47,731 nucleotides of DNA from a virus. Location of the stretch: positions 1-47,731 of the IMG/VR virus record IMGVR_UViG_3300043540_000243; one strand, written 5' to 3'. A program made the translations under genes and the position numbers. Below are positions 40,929 to 46,453 of this stretch, in pieces (within the stretch, counting starts at the first letter, position 1; each line of letters starts with the position of its first letter). The notes beneath the pieces are model-generated. The model had not been told where the DNA came from and ran no database searches. It was given only the letters and a program-made list of their open reading frames with translations.

Positions 40929-41576
40929 TTAGAGGTTCAATTTGTAACCACGATTCAACTGCAACCAAACGACGGCGAGCGACCATGCGAACGCTTGGTA
41001 ATCGCCCTCGTCCTCATACTTGTGCATCTGGTATGTGCTGTTCTTGCGTAATTGCACGGCATAACGATCACGGTGTAACTGGTTCGGACATTGCGGCATC
41101 GTGGAGTCGTATCCCGCGAGCTGCAACCCCCACCAGGCGTACTTGCTTTCGCCGGTTTTGATTTCGAGGACAGACTCCCGCCCGTTCACAATGGCGCGGC
41201 GGTCGTACTTGCGTCCGACCGGCATTCCGTTGATGGTGCCAATCGCCTGTTGTTCCACGTCGAGAATCTGCACGTCGCACTCACGCTTAAATTGCAGCCA
41301 CTGTAGCACGTAGGGCAAATACTCGGCATTGATGGGAGAGAGGTCAATTTCTTCCTCAGGCACGCCAGCCATCTCGGTATCGATAAATTCGGTGATGGCA
41401 TGGACAGCGGTACCGCGAGCACTGGCACGTTCGAGGATATCGGACTGGATGTCGTCATAGTTAGCCCATCCGGTCTGCTTGAGCACCTGCGTCGTTGACG
41501 GGATGACAACGCCGTCTGACCGTATATACAGATGTCGAGCTTCATCGAAAGTGAAAGCAACCGCAGCGGTGGCCAT
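40929..41576 (-). CDS. PD-(D/E)XK nuclease (RecB-like)
   Basis: 215 residues from ATG 41576 (GGGGGGAAA upstream). N-terminal FTFDEARHLYIRSDGVVIPS and TQVLKQTG, then the active site: GRKYDRRAIVNGRESVLEIK (Asp then ExK), followed by WGLQLAGYDSTM, the Q-x-x-x-Y motif of RecB/Cas4-type nucleases. Probably a 5'-3' or end-processing exonuclease for phage recombination, paired with the next gene, whose stop codon is 2 bases upstream of this gene's ATG (no overlap). Confidence 0.85.
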   Translation of the reverse strand: MATAAVAFTFDEARHLYIRSDGVVIPSTTQVLKQTGWANYDDIQSDILERASARGTAVHAITEFIDTEMAGVPEEEIDLSPINAEYLPYVLQWLQFKRECDVQILDVEQQAIGTINGMPVGRKYDRRAIVNGRESVLEIKTGESKYAWWGLQLAGYDSTMPQCPNQLHRDRYAVQLRKNSTYQMHKYEDEGDYQAFAWSLAVVWLQLNRGYKLNL

Positions 41577-41578
41577 GG

Positions 41579-42559
41579 CTATTTCCCCCCTCGCGCAGCC
41601 CATGCACAGGCTTCCTCATATCCCGACTTGGGCATCAGGCGATCATCCTCAATACCAAAGCGCTGTATGAGGTAGTTCTTCATCTCTGTCTTGGTGACGC
41701 CATTGCCCATGCATAGCCCAAAGAAGCGGCGCGCTTGAGGAACGGTAATGGTCTCGTAATTTGGTTGAGACGACGGGGTTTGCTGATCGCCTATCGGCGA
41801 ATGCGCTACCTGTGGCAGCGGTGCGGACTGAGCCGGTTGTGTAGCTGGCTGGGGCGGCGCACTACTGCCCTTTCGTTGTGGCATAGCGACCGGCGCGGCA
41901 GGCTTTGCTGGTTGGCTTGCGCTGCCGGCGCCGCTTGCCGCTTCGCCATCGGCGACTTCGTGCTGCAACTCCTCGGGGAGATCCTCGATGTCCTGGGTGA
42001 AGATGTCGGACGCCGCAGTGACAGTCAACGTGACATCAATCTGTGAGCGCTTCTTCGCCATCTTGAGCACCGTATTGGCGACGTCGGCCCACTCGGTACG
42101 AACCTGCTGAATCTGGTAAACGCGGTCGCGTTGGTCTTTGCCCCATTTGATACGCCGCCGATGTTCTGGAGTGGCATCAAATTCTTCCTGGCAGACTGCG
42201 CGGCGCCACTTGTATTTCTCTTCGTTGGAACTGGCCTCGCCGATTCCTGATCCGAGATAAGCGCCCGTCGGGATGCTGGTCGCACGAGTGGTCACGCGGA
42301 AGCGTGCAACGTCGTCGGTACTCAGGTCCTCGACGATCGGCTCGATCGCGATGTGGAAGGTGCTGAGTAATATTTCCGAGCCAGGCTTCCAGAGACTCGG
42401 CTTTTTCGTCCCGGGGATGACACCATAATGCTCGCCTTCCTTCATTACGGCGCGCATGACTTCCTGTATCAGATTGACCTGCGCTCTGATCTCGGCGGCC
42501 GATTGCGGCTTACTGGGAACCTCGTGTTTGACTTCGACGATTGCTGCATTCGATCCCAT
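41579..42559 (-). CDS. Recombination-module protein, candidate single-strand annealing partner
   Basis: 326 residues. The N-terminal 190 residues resemble a widespread phage family next to nucleases: VMRAVMKEGEHYGVIPGTKK, PSLWKPGSEILLSTF, then TEWADVANTVLKMAKKRSQI, and AASDIFTQDIEDLPEEL. A Pro/Gln/Ala linker (about 205-270) leads to a C-terminal helical domain (RFFGLCMGNGVTKTEMKNYL). The order nuclease + this protein matches exonuclease + annealing protein pairs, so annealing or DNA binding is inferred. I do not recognise it as RecT, Erf or Rad52. Confidence 0.65.
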   Translation of the reverse strand: MGSNAAIVEVKHEVPSKPQSAAEIRAQVNLIQEVMRAVMKEGEHYGVIPGTKKPSLWKPGSEILLSTFHIAIEPIVEDLSTDDVARFRVTTRATSIPTGAYLGSGIGEASSNEEKYKWRRAVCQEEFDATPEHRRRIKWGKDQRDRVYQIQQVRTEWADVANTVLKMAKKRSQIDVTLTVTAASDIFTQDIEDLPEELQHEVADGEAASGAGSASQPAKPAAPVAMPQRKGSSAPPQPATQPAQSAPLPQVAHSPIGDQQTPSSQPNYETITVPQARRFFGLCMGNGVTKTEMKNYLIQRFGIEDDRLMPKSGYEEACAWAARGGK

Positions 42560-42570
42560 GCAGTCCTCCT

Positions 42571-42834
42571 TTATTTAACCGGCTCCTTCTTAGGGACCGG
42601 CTTACTACTAAGCTCTCGCGAGACCCATTGCATGGCGTGCTCAATCCCGCATAGATGGACAGCGTCAACGTTAATGACGTCACGCACGATGTCAGCGGCT
42701 TCGTCCCACATCGTGGAACCCCATGGCAGCAGTAGCACTCCGCCGTTGACGACATGTCCATGGAACCAGTGATTGGCATCGCTGGCGTGATGCTTGTCGC
42801 ACAACTCGCACTTGTAGGTCTCCGGTACCCTCAT
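42571..42834 (-). CDS. Small Cys/His protein
   Basis: 87 residues from ATG 42834, overlapping the upstream stop as ATGA. MRVPETYKCELCDKHHASDA has CELC plus two His, a zinc knuckle; later text HLCGIEHAMQWVSRELS is helical. No family recognised. Longer ORF to 42909 is a shadow. Confidence 0.6.
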   Translation of the reverse strand: MRVPETYKCELCDKHHASDANHWFHGHVVNGGVLLLPWGSTMWDEAADIVRDVINVDAVHLCGIEHAMQWVSRELSSKPVPKKEPVK

Positions 42835-43097
42835 CGCGTTACCCACTCCGCAAACAGACGAATACCGTAGGCGATACCGACAAAGATCAAGTAAATCGCC
42901 GTGCTGCACAGACCTAGGGCGAGCGACTTACACAGCGCTTCTGCGTGCGACCGGAACAGTCCTGGCTTGGTGGATTGCGCCCTGTGCTCCTCGTGCCAGC
43001 GCTCATTGTTGTTCTGCCACTTATCGGCAATCCGTAGCGATTTCAGGAAGTGGATATCCTGCTCGGTGATTTCCTGTTTTTCCCAAAGAACCGACAT
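42831..43097 (-). CDS. Single-span membrane protein
   Basis: 88 residues with a soluble, charged N-terminus (EKQEITEQDIHFLKSLRIAD) and one C-terminal membrane helix (SLALGLCSTAIYLIFVGIAY, about residues 57-77). A tail-anchored early membrane protein may serve superinfection exclusion or membrane attachment of replication; that is a guess. Confidence 0.6.
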   Translation of the reverse strand: MSVLWEKQEITEQDIHFLKSLRIADKWQNNNERWHEEHRAQSTKPGLFRSHAEALCKSLALGLCSTAIYLIFVGIAYGIRLFAEWVTR

Positions 43098-43101
43098 GGT
43101 C

Positions 43102-43332
43102 TTATCCTCTGGCTACAGCGGCGTAAACCTTTCGCTTGGACTGTAGTTCCGCAAAGCAACGCTGGCAGACGGTGGGATCTTTCGGATCAGGCCTGTGCCG
43201 CTTGAAGATTGGGCGTAATTTCTCGTTAATCCCCAGCAGGAGATGTTGATTGCGGCGTCCGCCAACCTTTTGGCAAGGCAACTTGATGCGACGATTGTCG
43301 CGGCCCGTCAGCAAACTCATACAAAAACTCAT
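43102..43332 (-). CDS. Small basic protein with CxxC
   Basis: 76 residues from ATG 43332 (GGAGG upstream, ATGA overlap). Very basic text LLTGRDNRRIKLPCQKVGGR, then RHRPDPKDPTVCQRCFAELQ. A CQRC site and many Arg/Lys suggest nucleic-acid binding. No family recognised. ATG at 43320 is an alternative. Confidence 0.55.
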   Translation of the reverse strand: MSFCMSLLTGRDNRRIKLPCQKVGGRRNQHLLLGINEKLRPIFKRHRPDPKDPTVCQRCFAELQSKRKVYAAVARG

Positions 43333-43541
43333 TGAGCCTCCAAGATGGCATTGGCGATTTCCTGATATGTCGCATTGACCGCGATGGCGATGGCATGTTT
43401 AATGCGAGGATCTGCTGTAGCGAGTGCCGGATCGTCCTCGTATTGCTTCATCTTGCGCTGGCCAACCTCAATTGCAATCTCAGCCGCACGCTGGCGGGTT
43501 CCTTCCGCGACTGCCGTCGCTTTCTCTAGGGGAGTCAACAT
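43329..43541 (-). CDS. Helical 70-residue protein
   Basis: ATG 43541 with GAGGTGATC just upstream. MLTPLEKATAVAEGTRQRAA, then DDPALATADPRIKHAIAIAV, then EIANAILEAQ. Wholly helical. A longer ORF to 43718 passes through the tRNA on the same strand and is not used. No family recognised. Confidence 0.55.
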   Translation of the reverse strand: MLTPLEKATAVAEGTRQRAAEIAIEVGQRKMKQYEDDPALATADPRIKHAIAIAVNATYQEIANAILEAQ

Positions 43542-43617
43542 GATCACCTCACGGCACGGCTGCGCTTCACGGACGCAGCTCGATAACTTCCCGCATAGTT
43601 GTTTGGTTGGTGAAAAT

Positions 43618-43695
43618 TGGTAGCGGGGCCGGGAGTTCAACCCGGTAAAGTCTGGGTTATGAGGCCAGCGAGCGCAGCGTAGCTCAATCCCCGCA
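43618..43695 (-). tRNA. tRNA-Met-like gene, anticodon CAU, initiator-like
   Basis: 78 bases with encoded CCA. Acceptor TGCGGGG pairs by 6 bp with CCCCGCT; bases 1 and 72 (U and U) do not pair, as in initiator tRNAs. T-arm is perfect (CCGGG/CCCGG). Anticodon loop CTCATAA (CAU at 43659-43661) with stem CTGGC/CCCAG, four of five pairs (C31-C39 mismatch). D-arm is reduced. CAU may mean initiator Met, elongator Met or Ile2. Lies between two leftward small genes. Confidence 0.75.
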
Positions 43696-43714
43696 TTGAA
43701 ATTGGTTGCGATAT

Positions 43715-43900
43715 TCATGCCACTTCAATCTCCCGCTGAACATCGGATAGCTTCTTGTTGAGCGCACCCACAACACGAAAGCCGTTCTTCCAGATGGCAT
43801 TCGCTTCAACTCCGACAAGGATGCAATCTTTCAGAATCGCGTCGGAGATCATTGGGTATTTGCGGCGCAATTCATCGAGTTGGCGCTTCCAGTAATTCAT
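43715..43900 (-). CDS. 61-residue helical protein
   Basis: MNYWKRQLDELRRKYPMISD, then AIWKNGFRVVGALNKKLSDV. ATGA overlap with the upstream gene. Charged helix at the N-terminus. No family recognised. Its stop lies about 20 bases before the tRNA. Confidence 0.55.
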   Translation of the reverse strand: MNYWKRQLDELRRKYPMISDAILKDCILVGVEANAIWKNGFRVVGALNKKLSDVQREIEVA

Positions 43901-44304
43901 GCACGGCCTGCAGCGCGATCACACGCCTCTTGTTCGGCGCGGTCTTCTTCGGCTTGCTCGGTGAATTCGTCTCCGGTGTAGCCGGGTTCCATGTCTTCCA
44001 ATTCCCACGTCTCCACCTCTACAGTCTTCTTCGTTTTTTTCCCGACATTGCCAAAGTAGGTTGCGAGAGTGATTTTCAATATCCCTAGCTGCGACTCAAA
44101 ACGACAGAAGTAATCATCTGTGACCGCGTTGCCACCCAAGATTTTCATGGCAGCCTGAAATGAACTGCCATCGTGATAGTGAAGAGCGAGGCCATTGAAG
44201 CCACCTGTTTCAACACAGAATGGAGGATGAGATTCCAATTTCTCCGCGAGACGATGTAGCGCAGCGGCCAATTCGTGGGAGGTATTGAGTTCACTATGGT
44301 TCAT
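43897..44304 (-). CDS. Unknown 135-residue protein
   Basis: MNHSELNTSHELAAALHRLA, then EKLESHPPFCVETGGFNGLA and KILGGNAVTDDYFCRFESQL. The C-terminal 40 residues are acidic (GDEFTEQAEEDRAEQEACDR). Mixed alpha/beta core. It follows the RHH gene by 33 bases in the leftward operon. No family recognised. Confidence 0.6.
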   Translation of the reverse strand: MNHSELNTSHELAAALHRLAEKLESHPPFCVETGGFNGLALHYHDGSSFQAAMKILGGNAVTDDYFCRFESQLGILKITLATYFGNVGKKTKKTVEVETWELEDMEPGYTGDEFTEQAEEDRAEQEACDRAAGRA

Positions 44305-44337
44305 GTCATGCCGCTCCTTAGACGGCAGAAATTGCGG

Positions 44338-44559
44338 TTACCTTACAGGCTCCTCTGTCTTGGCAAGACCTAAATCCTTGCGCGCCTGTTCCAGTACGAC
44401 GGCGCGGATGTAAGCGGTGCGAGTGCGATGCACACTTTTCCGCGCTGCCCGTTCGACGAGGCGTATGTCGGCCCGCGTCTTGAAGTAGACGTCGATGCCG
44501 TTGCGTGGCAAGCTCCCTGGATGCCCGCCGCGTTTCCTGTGAGTTTCCCTGTCTGTCAT
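44338..44559 (-). CDS. Ribbon-helix-helix (CopG/Arc-like) regulator
   Basis: 73 residues. After a basic arm (MTDRETHRKRGGHPGSLPRN) comes an RHH pattern: strand GIDVYFKTR, helix ADIRLVERAARKS, helix RTRTAYIRAVVLEQARKDLG. First gene of the leftward operon and directly behind promoter 44597-44626 and the GTAAAT operator. RHH dimers bind short repeats spaced in tandem, just as seen at 44571-44592, so autoregulation is the natural hypothesis. Confidence 0.7.
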   Translation of the reverse strand: MTDRETHRKRGGHPGSLPRNGIDVYFKTRADIRLVERAARKSVHRTRTAYIRAVVLEQARKDLGLAKTEEPVR

Positions 44560-44570
44560 AAGTATTGGTC

Positions 44571-44592
44571 ATTTACCTGTAAATAGATTTAC
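44571..44592. promoter_or_regulatory. Operator: three alternating GTAAAT half-sites
   Basis: ATTTAC CT GTAAAT AG ATTTAC. Half-sites at 44571-44576, 44579-44584 and 44587-44592 alternate in direction with 8-base pitch, making two overlapping palindromes. They lie just downstream of the -10 box of the leftward promoter, over the likely transcription start. Confidence 0.8.
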
Positions 44593-44596
44593 GTGC

Positions 44597-44626
44597 ATGT
44601 TACCCGCAATGACAAAGTGGTGTCAA
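44597..44626 (-). promoter_or_regulatory. Leftward early promoter
   Basis: On the minus strand, perfect -35 TTGACA (44621-44626), spacer 18, -10 TAACAT (44597-44602). The RHH gene starts about 40 bases downstream. Drives the whole leftward operon. Confidence 0.75.
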
Positions 44627-44751
44627 GCCAATTCTTCGGGGGAGAAGTAGATATCGACCCGTTTGTCATGCCGTCGGCCCTCGACTTGGCGCTTACGGCG
44701 CAGCCCGGGGATCGGCGATGTTCCCTTGCCCTTCTTTTTTAGTGGTGCCAT
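44623..44751 (-). CDS. 42-residue basic protein
   Basis: MAPLKKKGKGTSPIPGLRRK, then RQVEGRRHDKRVDIYFSPEE, ending LA. Highly basic; the last part (RVDIYFSPEEL) looks like the strand and first turn of an RHH protein. No clear ribosome site. Its stop codon overlaps the -35 box of the leftward promoter. May be a cut-down RHH relative. Confidence 0.45.
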   Translation of the reverse strand: MAPLKKKGKGTSPIPGLRRKRQVEGRRHDKRVDIYFSPEELA

Positions 44752-44845
44752 ACGGGTATTTTGGGGGTATTACCAAAGTTATGCAACAGAATTTTGGTAC
44801 ATGTGCGGGATTATATGAGTGGTCATTTCCCACTATGAAAACAAG

Positions 44846-44868
44846 AGGCCCATTTCTGGGCCTTTCTT
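44846..44868 (-). terminator. Terminator after the 51-residue leftward gene
   Basis: AGGCCCA (44846-44852) with TGGGCCT (44857-44863), loop of 4. On the minus strand the stem is followed by CTTGTTTTC, on the plus strand by TTCTT, so it could act both ways. It lies 15 bases past the stop of the 51-residue gene. Confidence 0.65.
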
Positions 44869-44877
44869 GCTCGAAAG

Positions 44878-45033
44878 TTACGGACTCCGGCGCTTTGGGC
44901 TGCACTGAACAAGCAAGTGATTACGGGCGTAATGAAGAATTTCACCTACCTGGGCGTCGGTCAGAGGTTTAGCCGGGCCTAGCTCGCTTTCTAGGAACTT
45001 GCGAAAAAGTGATAGCGTGTCTGCGTCATCCAT
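44878..45033 (-). CDS. 51-residue monocistronic control-region protein
   Basis: ATG 45033 with AGGGG about 9 bases upstream. MDDADTLSLFRKFLESELGP, then LTDAQVGEILHYARNHLLVQ. It has its own promoter (-10 TATAAT at 45083-45088) and own terminator, between the two early operons. No HTH is evident, but a repressor gene would sit here in a lambdoid plan. Candidate regulator, by position only. Confidence 0.55.
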   Translation of the reverse strand: MDDADTLSLFRKFLESELGPAKPLTDAQVGEILHYARNHLLVQCSPKRRSP

Positions 45034-45082
45034 TTTTGTCCCCTTTGTTCCGATTGCAAAACCGCCCCAACATTTACCACGG

Positions 45083-45113
45083 ATTATAGGTATCACCGGT
45101 GGGTGTTCGTGAA
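45083..45113 (-). promoter_or_regulatory. Promoter of the 51-residue gene
   Basis: On the minus strand, perfect -10 TATAAT (45083-45088) and a TTCACG -35 (45108-45113), spacer 19. A GTAAAT half-site begins 5 bases after the -10 box, the same layout as at the leftward early promoter (4 bases). Confidence 0.6.
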
Positions 45114-45215
45114 GTGACTCTGGTTGTAGAACCTGTTTGGGAGGGGTAACTAAGTTTGGACAATTAGGGTGGCGTTCTCCGCGAGATATCCACTTTTACA
45201 CAAAGTTTTCCTATT

Positions 45216-45229
45216 TATACCTCATTTAC
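45216..45229 (-). repeat. Dispersed 14-bp site, copy 6
   Basis: GTAAATGAGGTATA, 11 of 14 (first ten bases exact), in the control region. Confidence 0.55.
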
Positions 45230-45350
45230 CCGCAGATTTTTCTTGCAGCCGGGCCACCAAAACGACTACAAAGCAGGCATCCGCTTTTAGTTATCCGTCC
45301 GGATCGACTGCGTGAGCGTCGCAGTGGGAATCTCGGGCGAGGTGTGCGCA

Positions 45351-46247
45351 TTGTCAACGAATAAGATCCGTCCGCGTCCGGTTTTGCGCTATTACGGCGG
45401 CAAGTGGAGACTTGCGCCCTGGCTCATCTCGCTGTTCCCGCCACATCGGATCTACGTTGAACCATTCGGCGGTGGCGCGTCCGTGCTGATGCGAAAAGAG
45501 CGCACCTATGCCGAGGTGTACAACGATCTCAATGACGAAATCGTGAATGTTTTCCGGGTGCTTCAGGATCCCGACATGGCGAATGCCCTTTGCCGGCAGT
45601 TGATGCTGACGCCCTATGCGCGCAATGAGCTAGAGCGAGCATACGTGCCGTCGCTGAACCCGATCGAGGCAGCTAGGCGCACAATCGTGCGCTCATTTAT
45701 GGGCTTCGGAAGCACCGCCCTTGAGACGCCGCGCGGCTTTCGAAGCAGGGCAAGCGTTTGGGGACACACAGGATTTCGTCGTTCATCGTACAGGAGTGGC
45801 ACGATTCCGGCACACGACTGGGCGAACTATCCCGTTCAGATTCAGAACTTCATCGAGCGACTCGCCGGCGTGGTGATCGAATGTAAACCGGCGGCCGAAG
45901 TGATGGCCGACCACGATCGCGCGGACACTCTCCATTACGTCGATCCCCCTTATCTGCAGCAGACGCGCTCGAGCCCACGGCACGAATATCGGCACGAAAT
46001 GACCGAGCAAGATCACATTGACCTCGCCAATCAACTCCATCGACTGAAAGGCATGGTCGTGCTGTCGGGGTACCCGAGCTCGCTGTACGACGACGAACTG
46101 TACCGAAATTGGACACGGCTGGAACGTATCCACATGGCCGATGGCGCTCGGAAGCGTACCGAGGTCGTTTGGCTGAATCCAGCCGCGGCCGAGAACACCC
46201 ACCATTCAACGCTGTTCACTGAAACCTCGGAGGTGCTTCGCACGTGA
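45351..46247 (+). CDS. N6-adenine DNA methyltransferase, Dam/D12 class
   Basis: 298 residues from TTG 45351, which has GAGGTG at a good distance; GTG 45312 is another start. Motif I-type RYYGGKWRLAPWLISLFPPH, then YVEPFGGGASVLMRK, and catalytic DPPY in HYVDPPYLQQTR near residues 198-201. Full D12-class length. First gene of the rightward operon, so it modifies DNA early: protection from host restriction or timing of replication. Overlaps the next gene as GTGA. Confidence 0.92.
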   Translation: MSTNKIRPRPVLRYYGGKWRLAPWLISLFPPHRIYVEPFGGGASVLMRKERTYAEVYNDLNDEIVNVFRVLQDPDMANALCRQLMLTPYARNELERAYVPSLNPIEAARRTIVRSFMGFGSTALETPRGFRSRASVWGHTGFRRSSYRSGTIPAHDWANYPVQIQNFIERLAGVVIECKPAAEVMADHDRADTLHYVDPPYLQQTRSSPRHEYRHEMTEQDHIDLANQLHRLKGMVVLSGYPSSLYDDELYRNWTRLERIHMADGARKRTEVVWLNPAAAENTHHSTLFTETSEVLRT

Positions 46248-46453
46248 GCATGATGGCGGTCTTTGAGTGCGCACACTGTAAATCTCGGACCATCCGCGGC
46301 TACTACAAGGGCGGCGATATGTACCAGGCGGAGTTGCCTTGCCTGCCCTGTAAGGCAGTAACCGATCACAAGTTCGACGAGTACGAGTTCATCGACGAAC
46401 GCTCCGACGTCGTTCGCGCGCAGGAGGCGCGAGAAAAAGCCAATGGCCGTTGA
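46244..46453 (+). CDS. Small zinc-binding protein
   Basis: 69 residues from GTG 46244 (GTGA overlap with the methylase stop). FECAHCKSRTIRGYYKGGDM, then ELPCLPCKAVTDHKFDEYEF: two CxxC pairs, a zinc ribbon. Acidic C-terminus. It overlaps the replication gene start by 11 bases. Likely a partner of replication or of the methylase; inference. Confidence 0.65.
   Translation: MSMMAVFECAHCKSRTIRGYYKGGDMYQAELPCLPCKAVTDHKFDEYEFIDERSDVVRAQEAREKANGR

Larger units (their letters stand above)
45034..45350. promoter_or_regulatory. Divergent control region with GTAAAT half-sites
   Basis: No convincing gene. Contains the leftward promoter at 45083-45113, a GTAAAT half-site (45072-45077 on minus), a 14-bp site (45216-45229 on minus), AT-rich CTATTTATACC (45211-45221) that could serve as the rightward -10, with TTTACA at 45195-45200 upstream but poorly spaced. 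GAGGTG at 45339-45344 serves the methylase start. Confidence 0.6.

Noticed and set aside
43542-43718. N-terminal extension of the 70-residue gene
   Set aside because: It runs through the tRNA(CAU) and reads as unlikely protein; ATG 43541 has its own GAGGTG site.
44718-44972. 84-codon plus-strand ORF in the control region
   Set aside because: It crosses a terminator and two better-supported minus-strand genes, and the text is not protein-like.
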